From JAGWAJ01 sp965215155 (lineage in GTDB: Bacteria; Acidobacteriota; Vicinamibacteria; Vicinamibacterales; UBA8438): a stretch of DNA of 64,000 nucleotides. The notes under the pieces are model-generated. The model saw nothing but the letters and a program-made list of their open reading frames with translations. It was not told the origin of the DNA and ran no database searches. The stretch covers positions 790,246 through 854,245 of the forward strand of contig CBDCCY010000002.1 in the NCBI GenBank assembly GCA_965215155.1. Direction: 5' to 3'. Numbering within the stretch: position 1 is the first letter of the stretch; every line of letters starts with the position of its first letter. Shown piece by piece: positions 1 to 7,407 of the stretch. A program made the position numbers and the translations under genes.

Positions 1-795
1 CGCGTCGCCGTAGGCCGCGCACAGCCGCACCGCCGCGTCGGCGTCCGACGCCTCGACGGCCCGCGTCGGCGCATACGCCACGCCCCGGTGGCGCGGATAC
101 CACTCGACCCGGTAGCGCTCGACCAGCGCCTCGGCCCGCGCCGCCACCCCGGCGGCCGGCTCTCCCTCCCCCGCACCCCCACTCTCTCCAGAGCCGTTAG
201 CCGTTAGCCGTAAGCCGTTAGCCGTTTGGCACGCGCGTGCGCGAGACGGAAAAACTTCGGGACAGGTAAGGGAATCTTCCGGGAATCGTGCGGGAACTTC
301 GCGGGAATCCTGCGGGACTTCTACCGGAGCCGTGCCGGGATCGTTCGGCGCTTCCTCCGCGGCTTGCGCGGCGGTTCCGCCGGAAGCCCTCGGCAGCGCC
401 GGCACCCGCACGCCGCCCGGATGGACCGACCACAGGTGCCGCGTCTTCGCGCTGACCTCCGCGCCGGCCGGCAACGGGTGCATCGTCCGCAGCGGGTAGC
501 GCACACGCTGGAAGTCCTGCCAGTCGGCCTGGTACAGGTAGCGCGACCCCTGGTGCGTGAACGCCGCCACCAGCCCCACCTTCACCAGCCGCTCGACAGA
601 GCGCTGGACCGCCTTCGCCGGCCGGCCGCTCAGCCCGTCGTGCGCCGCCTGGAACGCCACCGCCTCGGCCCGCATCACCCCGAAGTCGTCCGCCGCCAGC
701 ACGTAGGTCGTCCACACCCGGTACTCCAGGTCCGACAACCTCGACACCTTCGCCGAGTGGCCGAGCCGCGCGTGCAGGAGTCGGTCCGCCGGCAT
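1..795 (-). CDS. Satellite/phage-type replication initiator-like protein, C-terminus beyond window
   Basis: The frame is open from ATG 795 (MPADRLLHARLG) through the left edge, giving 265 residues without a stop. The first ~110 residues look like a winged-helix replication-protein domain (SDLEYRVWTTYVLAADDFGV, then a helix-rich stretch with VQRSVERLVKVGLV). A Pro/Glu/Arg-rich linker follows, coded by short direct repeats at 193-335, and then a second domain (RYRVEWYPRH). Phage and satellite initiators often have this N-terminal DNA-binding domain, linker and partner-binding C-terminus, but I assign replication from architecture and from its place beside a repressor/integrase module, not from a recognised family signature. 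It is last in a leftward cluster (1580 to 1) of small DNA-binding genes. A tiny 12-codon frame (836-798) precedes it and may couple translation. Confidence 0.55.
   Translation of the reverse strand, partial: MPADRLLHARLGHSAKVSRLSDLEYRVWTTYVLAADDFGVMRAEAVAFQAAHDGLSGRPAKAVQRSVERLVKVGLVAAFTHQGSRYLYQADWQDFQRVRYPLRTMHPLPAGAEVSAKTRHLWSVHPGGVRVPALPRASGGTAAQAAEEAPNDPGTAPVEVPQDSREVPARFPEDSLTCPEVFPSRARACQTANGLRLTANGSGESGGAGEGEPAAGVAARAEALVERYRVEWYPRHRGVAYAPTRAVEASDADAAVRLCAAYGDA
193..335. repeat. Repeat cluster inside replication gene, candidate origin
   Basis: Positions 193-226 hold four tandem copies of a TTAGCCG-type heptamer. Positions 250-330 hold a run of GGGAATC/GGGAACT units at roughly 15-16 bp spacing (CGGGAATCGTGCGGGAACTT and neighbours). 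Both lie in the linker-coding part of the replication-like gene. Origins inside the initiator gene are known for lambdoid phages (ori within gene O); applying that here is inference. Confidence 0.4.
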
Positions 796-835
796 CGCTA
801 CGCCGCCTCCGTTTCGCCGCCCCGCTCGATACGCA

Positions 836-1046
836 TCAGCACACGTCCTCGGGATCGCACACCGCGCAGCGCGCCCACCGGGGCCGCGCCGCCAGCTTCC
901 GCACCGTCACGTCCCGCCTCGCCCGCCACTCGGCGGCCACCTCCGGCCAGCACCCCGGACAGACGAACACCAGGTCGCCCGTCTCCGGGTCGACCCGCGC
1001 GCCAGGCGCCGCGCTTCGACGTGGCCGGCTGCGCCGCGCCGCTCAT
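836..1046 (-). CDS. Small Cys-rich (two CxxC) protein, probably frameshifted start
   Basis: The reading frame ending at TGA 836-838 encodes a compact protein with CPGC and CAVC knuckles (RVDPETGDLVFVCPGCW ... ARPRWARCAVCDPEDVC), the pattern of a small zinc ribbon. The only nearby ATG (1046, overlapping the stop of the upstream HTH gene as CGATGA) is in another frame, which gives MSGAAQPATSKRGAW before shifting. Either a 1-base indel near the GCGCGCGGG tract (~1000-1010) broke the gene, or translation starts at an unusual codon. Function is unknown; satellites and phages often encode such proteins between their HTH and replication genes. Confidence 0.4.
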
Positions 1047-1297
1047 CGGGTCCGCCTCCGGCGGCCACGCACCGCGTCCCCCGACCCGCCGGCTTCGAGC
1101 CACCGCAGCAGCGCCGCCTTGCTCCACCGGGGCCGCTTGTCGATCCCCGAGAGCGGCGCCACCGGGAACACCCGCGCCCGCAGCCGCCGCTTGATCGTCG
1201 TCGTCGAGCAGCGCAGCAGCGCCGCCACGTCGTCGAGCAGCAGCACCGCCGGCAGCTCGTCCGTGCCGGCGCTAGCGCCGGGCCGATGCTCTTCCAT
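1043..1297 (-). CDS. Excisionase/MerR-type small helix-turn-helix protein
   Basis: 84 residues. Residues ~16-70 form a winged-helix DNA-binding fold of the HTH_17/excisionase type: LLLDDVAALLRCSTTTIKRR (helix, turn, recognition helix) followed by a wing with RPRWSKAALLRWLEAGG. Proteins of this size and fold act as excisionases or as activators of element genes. It overlaps the upstream XRE gene by 26 bp, and its stop overlaps an ATG of the downstream small Cys gene, so the cluster is translated as one unit. No other domain is present. Confidence 0.65.
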   Translation of the reverse strand: MEEHRPGASAGTDELPAVLLLDDVAALLRCSTTTIKRRLRARVFPVAPLSGIDKRPRWSKAALLRWLEAGGSGDAVRGRRRRTR

Positions 1298-1580
1298 GCC
1301 TCGTCCTCCGCTTGCACGGCCGCCACGCGCCGGTCCGGCCCGCGCGTCCTTCCGCCAGCACCTTCGCCCGCAGCTCGGCCGCCTCGCGCTCGGCCCGCTC
1401 CATCACGTCCAGCTCGGCCATCGCCGCCGCCTCGAACTCCGGCGGCGGCTTCCGGTAGCCGTTCAGCCACAGGCTCAACGTCGCCTGGCTGACCCCCAGC
1501 GCCCGCGCCAGCGCGTGCTGCGAGACGCCCAGGGCGGCGAGCCGGGTGCGGATGGCCTGCCTTACACGCGTAAAATCCAT
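1272..1580 (-). CDS. XRE-family HTH protein (Cro-like)
   Basis: 102 residues. An N-terminal lambda-repressor-like HTH lies at ~1-45 (VRQAIRTRLAALGVSQHALA ... VSQATLSLWLNGYRKPP), followed by a charged helix (MERAEREAAELRAKVLAEG) and a basic tail. It is divergent from the S24 repressor at 1643, and its start codon lies in an inverted repeat (1569-1585). That is the usual repressor/Cro geometry of a lysogeny switch. The role as the early antirepressor of the leftward operon is inferred from this arrangement. Confidence 0.7.
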   Translation of the reverse strand: MDFTRVRQAIRTRLAALGVSQHALARALGVSQATLSLWLNGYRKPPPEFEAAAMAELDVMERAEREAAELRAKVLAEGRAGRTGAWRPCKRRTRHGRASARR

Positions 1581-1585
1581 TTACG
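1569..1585. promoter_or_regulatory. Putative operator, CGTAAA-N5-TTTACG
   Basis: A perfect 6+6 bp inverted repeat with a 5-bp spacer overlaps the start codon of the leftward XRE gene. A related GTAA-N7-TTAC lies at about 1619-1633, in front of the S24 repressor. The position between divergent repressor genes suggests a repressor binding site. Confidence 0.5.
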
Positions 1586-1642
1586 AGAATGTATGGCGCC
1601 GAATGTTACCCGTCAACTGTAAAGATGTATTACTATCTAGGC

Positions 1643-2344
1643 ATGAGCATCTTCGGACAGCGACTGCGCGCCGCCCGCACCCTGCGCGCCGTCACCCAGC
1701 AGCAGCTCGCCGCCCACACCGGCAACTCCCGCGAGGCGGTCTCGATGGTCGAGCGCGGCAGGGCCGGCTGGTCGCACGAGAAGACCGCCGCCGCCGCCAG
1801 AGCCCTCGACGTGTCGGCCGACTACCTCCACGGCCTCTCCGACGACCCGAGGCCCGCCGGCCGGCTCCTGCGGGAGCTGACCGTCGCACAGGGGCTCGAA
1901 GACCCCGCCGCGCGCGCCGCGGCCGACGACGACGGCGACTTCGTCGGCGTCTCCGAGCTGGCCTCGGCCGCCGGCGACGGCGCCGACGTCTACGACGAGC
2001 GCATCACCGGCCGCATCAAGTTCCTCCGCTCCTGGCTCGCACGGCACGGACTCGCCGCCCGCAACTGCCGCATCATCCAGGTCAGCGGCGAGTCGATGGA
2101 GCCGACGCTCGTCGACGGCTGCTCCATCCTCGTCAACCACGCCGTCCGCCGCCGGCACGTCGGGCACATCTACGTCGTCCGCTCCGCCGACGGCCTCGTC
2201 GTCAAGCGCGCCGGCCGGGACGAGGCCGGCGCCTGGCAGCTCGTCAGCGACAACCCCAACAAGCACCTCTGGCCCACCCGGCCCTGGCCGCCCGACGCCG
2301 CCGTCGTCGGCGAGGTCAAGTGGGCCGCGCGGACCTTCGCGTGA
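1643..2344 (+). CDS. CI-like repressor, XRE HTH plus S24/LexA-type C-terminal domain
   Basis: I start at ATG 1643 (MSIFGQRLRAARTLRAVTQQ), because the upstream in-frame ATG at 1589 only adds a non-conserved leader overlapping the operator region; the product is 233 residues. Residues 5-60 are an XRE HTH. Residues ~120-225 are an S24/LexA-like domain containing VSGESMEPTL with the catalytic Ser in SGESM, and VVKRA with the Lys of the Ser-Lys dyad about 40 residues later. Repressors of this class dimerise through the C-domain and may self-cleave during DNA damage. The integrase follows after 11 bp with a GGAGAG ribosome site, so repressor and integrase are probably co-transcribed. Confidence 0.85.
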   Translation: MSIFGQRLRAARTLRAVTQQQLAAHTGNSREAVSMVERGRAGWSHEKTAAAARALDVSADYLHGLSDDPRPAGRLLRELTVAQGLEDPAARAAADDDGDFVGVSELASAAGDGADVYDERITGRIKFLRSWLARHGLAARNCRIIQVSGESMEPTLVDGCSILVNHAVRRRHVGHIYVVRSADGLVVKRAGRDEAGAWQLVSDNPNKHLWPTRPWPPDAAVVGEVKWAARTFA

Positions 2345-2355
2345 GGAGAGAGCCG

Positions 2356-3489
2356 ATGAACCCGACCGCCTCGGATACCCGCACCGCCTCGAAGGCCGCC
2401 AGCGCCAAGCCGCCTGCCCGCCGCCGCGTCCGCGTCGCCGAGGGCATCTACAGGGACCGCCACGGACTCGCCGCCACCGTCAAGGTGAACGGCGTCCAGC
2501 GCGAGGTCCGCTTCCCGCCCGGCACGCCGCTCAAGACCATCCGGGCGCGCCGCGACGAGCTGCGAGCCAGCCTGCGCACGCTCCCGGCCGGGGGCCGCCA
2601 CACCCTCAACCACGACACCGGGCGCTACCTCGACCAGGTCAAGAGCACCTTGATCAGCTTCGGCGACCGCCGCCGCGAGCTGCTCGCGTGGCTGCCCCGG
2701 TTCGGGCACCTGCGGACGCTGGCGCTGCCGGCGCACCTGCCCGCGCTCAACGCCCAGCTCCACGAGTGGCGCGACACGCTCGCCGCCTCGACCTGCAACC
2801 ACCGCCGCCACGCCCTGACGAACCTCGTCCGCGTCCTCTACGGCCGCCGGGCGTCGTTCGACCTGCTCGACCTCGTCCGCTTCCCCCCGCCGCCCCCGAA
2901 GCCCCGCTGGGTCGACCGCCGGCACATCGCCCACGTGCTCGCCGAGATCGAACCCGGCTCGATGACCCGTGTTCGCCTGGAGCTGATGCACTGGACCGGG
3001 ATGCGGCCGTCGCAGATGGGCCGCTTGCGGGCCGAGGACTTCCGGCTCGACGAGCCGATCCCCTACGTCGCCGTCCCGCGCGGGAAGGGCGGCAGGATCG
3101 CCGCCGTCCCGCTCGTCCCCGAAGGAGCCGCCGCCGCCCGCGCCTTCCTCGACGCCGGAGCCTTCGGGCCGTGGCCCCGCAGCAGCGTCAACCGCGCGCT
3201 CGCCGCCGCCGCGCGCCGCGCCGGGCGGGCCGTGTTCACCACCTACCAGATCCGCCACTCGTTCGCGGCGGGGCTGCGCCGCGCCGGGACCGACGTGGCC
3301 GACATCCAGGACCTCTATGGACACACCCGGCCCGAGACGACCATGATCTATGCGCCGCCCGAGCTGGCGAAGCACCGCGCCGCCCTCGAACGGCTGCGCC
3401 GCGACGACGCCACCGGCGCGCCGTTCCCGGCTGGCAGGACCCTTCTGGCTGGCACGGACGGCTGGCAGAGCGAGGCTGGAACCTCATAA
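2356..3489 (+). CDS. Tyrosine site-specific recombinase (element integrase)
   Basis: 377 residues, ATG 2356. The catalytic domain shows HWTGMRPSQMGRLRAEDF (first Arg), YQIRHSFAAG (HxxR), LYGHTRPETTMIYAPPEL (His and nucleophile Tyr near residue 336). The N-terminus is a basic arm plus SAM-like core-binding region. It differs from the other integrases in the window, which share a DUF4102-type arm. Its stop is immediately followed by the 3' part of a PQQ dehydrogenase gene, so this end of the element lies at about 3490 and the integrase probably used that gene as its attachment site. Confidence 0.88.
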   Translation: MNPTASDTRTASKAASAKPPARRRVRVAEGIYRDRHGLAATVKVNGVQREVRFPPGTPLKTIRARRDELRASLRTLPAGGRHTLNHDTGRYLDQVKSTLISFGDRRRELLAWLPRFGHLRTLALPAHLPALNAQLHEWRDTLAASTCNHRRHALTNLVRVLYGRRASFDLLDLVRFPPPPPKPRWVDRRHIAHVLAEIEPGSMTRVRLELMHWTGMRPSQMGRLRAEDFRLDEPIPYVAVPRGKGGRIAAVPLVPEGAAAARAFLDAGAFGPWPRSSVNRALAAAARRAGRAVFTTYQIRHSFAAGLRRAGTDVADIQDLYGHTRPETTMIYAPPELAKHRAALERLRRDDATGAPFPAGRTLLAGTDGWQSEAGTS

Positions 3490-4023
3490 GATACCGTGTG
3501 TGAACGAGTTGCAGCCTGGGCCGCGAACGCGATACCGGACTGGGAGGCCGGCGCCTACAGCCCGCTCATCAACACGATGTACTACCCCCTGCGCAACGCC
3601 TGCGCCCGCATGATGGCGACCGACGACGGCTCGCTCTACGCGCTGTCCGTCCGCACCCAGATCGCCCCCGGCACGGACCAGGTCGGAACGGTCCACGCGA
3701 TCTCGGCCGAGACGGGCGAGACGCTGTGGAAGCACGAGCAGCGGGCGGCCACGACGTCGCTAATGGCGACCGGCGGGGGGCTCGTCTTCGGGGGCGACAC
3801 GAACGGGCGCTTCCGCGCCCACGACCACGAGACGGGCGAGGTCCTCTGGGAGATCAACCTCGGCTCGCCGGTCACCGGCTTCCCGATCACCTACGCCACC
3901 GGGGGCCGGCAGTACGTGGCGGTCAGCACCGGGAGCTCGCTGACGTCAGGGGCGTTCAACCGGCTGACGCCCGAGCTCCGGCCCAGCGCGGGCAACACGC
4001 TGTTCGTGTTCGCGCTGCCTTGA
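3490..4023 (+). pseudogene. 3' fragment of PQQ-dependent alcohol/methanol dehydrogenase-like gene
   Basis: About 170 C-terminal residues of a quinoprotein dehydrogenase remain in frame to TGA 4021-4023. They comprise IPDWEAGAYSPLINTMYYPL, then beta-propeller blades with ISAETGETLWKHEQ, LVFGGDTNGRFRAHDHETGE and TYATGGRQYVAVSTG. These W-motif blades are typical of the periplasmic eight-bladed propeller family. Family members are usually 550-700 residues, so most of the protein (signal peptide, catalytic Asp, first blades) is missing and may lie beyond the left end of the integrated element. The remnant itself has no convincing start codon or ribosome site. Confidence 0.8.
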
Positions 4024-4131
4024 CACCCAATGGTGGTCCGCCAACGTCCGTGGTCATGCGATAAGGACTATAAACTACTGAGCAGTAATCGCTTGTTATT
4101 CGTCGTGTCAGGCTGGGCGGGTCAGGATGTG

Positions 4132-4162
4132 TTGCGGAATCCAGCTCCATCCCGCATATAAT
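4132..4162 (+). promoter_or_regulatory. Putative sigma-70-type promoter of integrase
   Basis: A perfect TATAAT lies at 4157-4162 with a TTGCGG at 4132-4137 (19-bp spacer). The -10 box is only 6 bp before the integrase ATG at 4169, and GGGGGA between them could serve as the ribosome site. A transcript from here would be almost leaderless, so a second promoter upstream remains possible. Confidence 0.4.
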
Positions 4163-4168
4163 GGGGGA

Positions 4169-5380
4169 ATGGATGTTGTAGCCAAGACCGCCCCCTCGCC
4201 TCGCAGAACCAAGCGCCGAGGACGCCATCCTGACAAGGCCCTCTCGGCCGCCTTCATCCGTTCCGCGCCGCCCGGACGCCACGCTGATGGCAACGGGTTG
4301 TATCTGTTCGTCCAGCCCTCCGGGACCCGAAGCTGGGTCCAGCGGCTGGTCATCCGCGGCCGGCGCCGCGAACTCGGGCTCGGCGCCGCCACGCTCGTCC
4401 CGCTCGCCAAGGCCCGCGAGCAGGCCCTCGCCAACCGCATGCTGGCCCGGTCGGGTGGCGATCCGCTCTCCGAAAAGCGCCGCGTCCAGGGAGTGCCTAC
4501 GTTCGCCGAAGCCGCCCAACGCGTGCTCGAACAGAAGCGCGGCGGCTGGCGGGGCCGGTGGCACGCCCAGAACTGGTGGCGGAGCATGGAACGGTATGTC
4601 TTCCCGCGCGTCGGCGGCCGGCCGGTGTCCGAGGTCAACACAGCCGACGTGCTGGAGATCCTCTCGCCGATCTGGCACGTCAAGGCGGCGACGGCCAGGG
4701 AGGTCCGCCAGCGCATCCGGTCGGTGCTGGAGTGGGCGATCGCGCTCGACATGCGCGCCGACAACCCGTGTGACCGGGTGCTGCCGGTGCTCGGTCCGCA
4801 GAACGACATCGTGACGCACCGGCAGGCGCTGCCGCACAAGGACGTGGCCGCGGCCATCGAGACGGTGCGGGTCTCGGGCTCGACGCAACCCGCCGTCCGG
4901 CTGGCGTTCGAGTTCCTGGTGCTCACGGCCGCGCGGTCCGGTGAGGTCAGGCTCGCGACGTGGGACGAGATCGACACGGCCGGCGCGGTGTGGACGGTCC
5001 CGGCCGCACGGATGAAGGCGAAGCGCGAGCACCGGGTCCCGCTCTGCGGCCGGGCGCTGGAAGTCCTCGACGCGGCTCGGACGCTCGATGACGGCGACCG
5101 GCTCGTGTTCCCGATGCGGAGCGGGAGGTCGATAGCCTCGTCGACGTTCCCGAAGATGCTCCAGTACCACGAGGTCGCCGCCGTGCCTCATGGCTTCCGT
5201 TCGTCGTTCCGGGACTGGGCGGCGGAAATGACCGACCATCCGCGGGAGGTCATCGAGGCGGCGCTCGCGCACGTCGTCCAGAACAAGGTCGAGGCGGCCT
5301 ATGCCCGGTCGGACCTGTTCGAGCGTAGGCGGCTGCTGATGGACGATTGGGCGAGGTATCTCGCCCGCGACGGTCGTTGA
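4169..5380 (+). CDS. P4-type integrase (DUF4102 arm domain plus tyrosine recombinase)
   Basis: 403 residues from ATG 4169 (MDVVAKTAPSPRRTKRRGRH); the longer reading from 4127 has no ribosome site and overlaps the promoter. Residues ~20-100 form the DUF4102-like arm-binding domain (ADGNGLYLFVQPSGTRSWVQ). The core-binding domain follows at ~115-215. The catalytic region has LTAARSGEVRLATW (Arg), HGFRSSFRDWAAE (HxxR), HVVQNKVEAAYARSDLFERR (Tyr in AAYARS). The attachment site should lie just upstream (about 4025-4110), between the dehydrogenase remnant and this gene. It belongs to the element carrying the mobilization cassette that follows convergently. Confidence 0.88.
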   Translation: MDVVAKTAPSPRRTKRRGRHPDKALSAAFIRSAPPGRHADGNGLYLFVQPSGTRSWVQRLVIRGRRRELGLGAATLVPLAKAREQALANRMLARSGGDPLSEKRRVQGVPTFAEAAQRVLEQKRGGWRGRWHAQNWWRSMERYVFPRVGGRPVSEVNTADVLEILSPIWHVKAATAREVRQRIRSVLEWAIALDMRADNPCDRVLPVLGPQNDIVTHRQALPHKDVAAAIETVRVSGSTQPAVRLAFEFLVLTAARSGEVRLATWDEIDTAGAVWTVPAARMKAKREHRVPLCGRALEVLDAARTLDDGDRLVFPMRSGRSIASSTFPKMLQYHEVAAVPHGFRSSFRDWAAEMTDHPREVIEAALAHVVQNKVEAAYARSDLFERRRLLMDDWARYLARDGR

Positions 5381-5402
5381 TGGGCTCGGTCCCGCTGCGG
5401 CG

Positions 5403-6941
5403 CTAGCGGCTCGGGCCATGGTCGCGCTCGGGTCCACGATGCCGGCCCTGCTGCCGGATCAGTTCCACGGTCCGCGCAACGATTCCGCGAGCGTCCTCAA
5501 GTCCGCGGTCAAGCGCGTCACCTGCCCGCCGAAGTGTTCGACCAGCCGCCGCAAGGTCCTGTTCTCCGCGGTCTGCTGCTCGACACGCTGCTGCAAGGCT
5601 TCGACCTGCTCGCAGTGCCGCTGCTGTTCCGTCTCGTACTGCCTGGACAACGCGCGAAAGGCCGTCAACAACCGCCGTTCCAGCTCCAGCTCGCTCATGC
5701 AACTCCCTCACTCGCTCGACAGCTTCACGGCAGGCCGCCCGCCCACGGTCCAGGACGGAGGCTCCGTCGAGCCAACCGGCAACACGACGAACCGCTCGCC
5801 GTCGATTTCGCGCAACTCGACGCGCCAGGCCGTCTCCTCCAACTGCGCCAACGGCCGGCGGGTCTGCCCGATGTCCAGGTTGAGAATCGTCAGGGCGTCG
5901 AGCCGGTTCTCGATGCTCGTCGACAACCATCGCATCGTCCCCCAGCCGCCGCCGCAGATAGCCGCCAAGACGCTCAGGCCCGCCGCCGTGGTCAGGCGCC
6001 ACACGCGGTTCGGCACGGCCCTGGTCCGTCCGGCCCACGCCGCCGAATCGGCTTCGATGGAACGCTGCGCGCTGCTCGCGGCGCTGCTCCAGCTCTCGCC
6101 AAGCCGCCGCCGCGGCGCCGCTCCGGTCTGCTCGATCTCCCGCCGGTCGGTCTCCCACTTCTGCCGCAGCCGGGCCGACAAGTTGCTCCGGGTCGAAGTC
6201 CTGCTCGTACAACGCTCCCTTCAGCCGCCACCGCTTCCCGCTCTCCGGGTCGTGGGCGGTCACGTAGCTCTTGCCTTGGCGCGGCACCTCGAGTCCCGCC
6301 TCCTTCAGCGCGGCCACGACGTCGGCGCGGTCACGGACGACGCCGTGCTCGACGCGCTGCCCCAGGTAGTCCCGGATCAACTCGCGCGGGTCGGCCTCGA
6401 CCGCCAGACCGGCCCGCAGGTTCCTGGCGTCGATGTAGGCGCGGTGTCCGGGTTGCTGCGTCCTGGCCCGCGCGGGGTCGTCGGGCCGGCTCCAGCCGTG
6501 CTCGTGGTTGAAGGCGTCGCGCAATGGGCCGAAGGTCTTCTGCCAGCCCGGCGGCGCTATGTTGAGGCTCTTGCCCGTCTCCAGGTCGCACCGGGCGGCG
6601 AGGATGTGCACGTGGACGCCGCCGCCCCGCTCGCGGTGCTCGACGGCCGTCCACGCGTAGCGGTCCGGAGCGAGCCCCGCCCACGCCGTCTGCTCGAACT
6701 TGTCGAGCACGGCCTCGATCTGGGCGTCCGTCGGCCGGTCTTCCGGAGCCCACGCGATCACGCCGGAGGTGTACTTGTGCTCGAACTCGAGCGCGTCGGC
6801 TACGGCGGCCACGTGGTCGGGATCGCCGCGGCGGACCTCGACGCCGTCGCGCACCTGCCCGGCCGCGTCCCGCTCGCCGAGCAGGTAGTCGGCCGCCGCC
6901 CTGGTGGAGCCGGTCCCGCGGGCGATGAACTTAACGTGCAC
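5403..6941 (-). CDS. mobA: MbeA/MobA-family relaxase (ColE1 type)
   Basis: 512 residues. The N-terminal ~250 residues follow the ColE1 MbeA pattern: MHVKFIARGTGS, AADYLLGERD, FEHKYTSGVIAWAPEDRP, TAVEHRERGGGVHVHILAAR and ETGKSLNIAPPGWQ. ColE1 relaxases have an HEN metal motif; here the equivalent strand reads GGGVHVHIL (His110, His112), the classical two-His form. The enzyme would nick oriT and stay linked to the 5' end through an N-terminal Tyr (Tyr19 in ADYLL is a candidate). The C-terminal half is Arg/Ala-rich because it is double-coding: mobB and mobD lie wholly within it in another frame. It overlaps mobC by 11 bp. Confidence 0.85.
   Translation of the reverse strand: MHVKFIARGTGSTRAAADYLLGERDAAGQVRDGVEVRRGDPDHVAAVADALEFEHKYTSGVIAWAPEDRPTDAQIEAVLDKFEQTAWAGLAPDRYAWTAVEHRERGGGVHVHILAARCDLETGKSLNIAPPGWQKTFGPLRDAFNHEHGWSRPDDPARARTQQPGHRAYIDARNLRAGLAVEADPRELIRDYLGQRVEHGVVRDRADVVAALKEAGLEVPRQGKSYVTAHDPESGKRWRLKGALYEQDFDPEQLVGPAAAEVGDRPAGDRADRSGAAAAAWRELEQRREQRAAFHRSRFGGVGRTDQGRAEPRVAPDHGGGPERLGGYLRRRLGDDAMVVDEHREPARRPDDSQPGHRADPPAVGAVGGDGLARRVARNRRRAVRRVAGWLDGASVLDRGRAACREAVERVRELHERAGAGTAVVDGLSRVVQAVRDGTAAALRAGRSLAAACRAADRGEQDLAAAGRTLRRAGDALDRGLEDARGIVARTVELIRQQGRHRGPERDHGPSR
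5459..5698 (-). CDS. mobD: MbeD/MobD-like coiled-coil protein nested inside mobA
   Basis: 79 residues, within mobA and in the same alternative frame as mobB. It is almost entirely heptad coiled coil (MSELELERRLLTAFRALSRQ, EQVEALQQRVEQQTAENRTL, LVEHFGGQVTRLTADLRTL). Length and sequence match the ColE1 MbeD/MobD family (about 70-80 residues), linked to mobilization or entry exclusion. The arrangement mobC, mobA, with mobB and mobD inside mobA, is that of ColE1-like plasmids. Confidence 0.82.
   Translation of the reverse strand: MSELELERRLLTAFRALSRQYETEQQRHCEQVEALQQRVEQQTAENRTLRRLVEHFGGQVTRLTADLRTLAESLRGPWN
5708..6181 (-). CDS. mobB: MbeB/MobB-like mobilization protein nested inside mobA
   Basis: 157 residues in a frame offset from mobA. 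A charged helical N-terminus (MSARLRQKWETDRREIEQTG) leads to a membrane segment at ~62-86 (LTTAAGLSVLAAICGGGWGT). The C-terminal part has the MobB signature: WLSTSIENRL, LEETAWRVELREIDGERFVV and VGGRPAVKLS at the very end. ColE1-type MobB is a small membrane-anchored helper that stabilises the relaxosome at the transfer pore. Amino-acid composition is far more protein-like here than in the overlapping relaxase C-terminus. MobD begins 9 nt after its stop in the same frame. Confidence 0.82.
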   Translation of the reverse strand: MSARLRQKWETDRREIEQTGAAPRRRLGESWSSAASSAQRSIEADSAAWAGRTRAVPNRVWRLTTAAGLSVLAAICGGGWGTMRWLSTSIENRLDALTILNLDIGQTRRPLAQLEETAWRVELREIDGERFVVLPVGSTEPPSWTVGGRPAVKLSSE

Positions 6942-7269
6942 CGTCGGTCTCGCGGCCGACCCCGGCGAGCTTGTCCAGCGTCCGCGCGATGTGCAGGAGG
7001 TAGGCGATCATCTCGACGGCGTCCATCGGCGAGGCGTGGGTGTTGGCCCAGCGGGCGATCTGGTTCAGGTTGTTGCCGACGCGGGCGATCTGCCGGGTGC
7101 GCTCGCGCTCGACCTCGGCCGCCGGCGCGGTCCAGGTGCGGGTCCGCGCCATGGCCTGCCGCAGCAGGCGGGAGGGCGACACGCCGGCCGCCTCGGCCTT
7201 GGCCTGCCAGGCGGCGTGCTCCTCGGGCGTGACGCGGGCGGCGACCATGACGGTGCGGCGGTCAGCCAC
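6931..7269 (-). CDS. mobC: MobC/MbeC-like relaxosome accessory protein
   Basis: 112 residues. The N-terminus has ribbon-helix-helix character (MADRRTVMVAARVTPEEHAA followed by AGVSPSRLLRQAM). The C-terminus carries the MobC hallmark RVGNNLNQIARWAN, then VEMIAYLLHIARTLDKLAG. MobC binds near nic and melts oriT for the relaxase. The gene is directly downstream of the oriT-like region and overlaps mobA, so it is the first gene of the mob operon. Confidence 0.87.
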   Translation of the reverse strand: MADRRTVMVAARVTPEEHAAWQAKAEAAGVSPSRLLRQAMARTRTWTAPAAEVERERTRQIARVGNNLNQIARWANTHASPMDAVEMIAYLLHIARTLDKLAGVGRETDGAR

Positions 7270-7299
7270 GGCGCACCGCCGAGGGGGGGGCCGGGGGCG

Positions 7300-7407
7300 C
7301 AGTCCCCGAACGGCAGGGGGTTCGAAGGGGCGCGCAGCAGCCCCTCGCCAGCCCTTGTGTACACAAGGGGTATGCTGGCTCCTGAGACCTAACGGGTATC
7401 AGGAGCC
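7300..7407. other. Candidate oriT with two inverted repeats
   Basis: In the 130 bp before mobC there is a perfect 18-bp palindrome at 7352-7369 (CCCTTGTG/TACACAAGGG) and a 9-bp perfect stem (GGCTCCTGA 7377-7385, TCAGGAGCC 7399-7407) with a 13-nt loop containing ACCTAACGGG. G-tracts lie at 7274-7318. ColE1-type oriT sites sit at this position and carry an inverted repeat beside nic. No nic site can be named from sequence alone. Confidence 0.55.

Noticed and set aside
3956..5437. 493-codon minus-strand ORF over the integrase at 4169
   Set aside because: Shadow of the integrase; the same kind of antisense frame appears over every integrase in the window.
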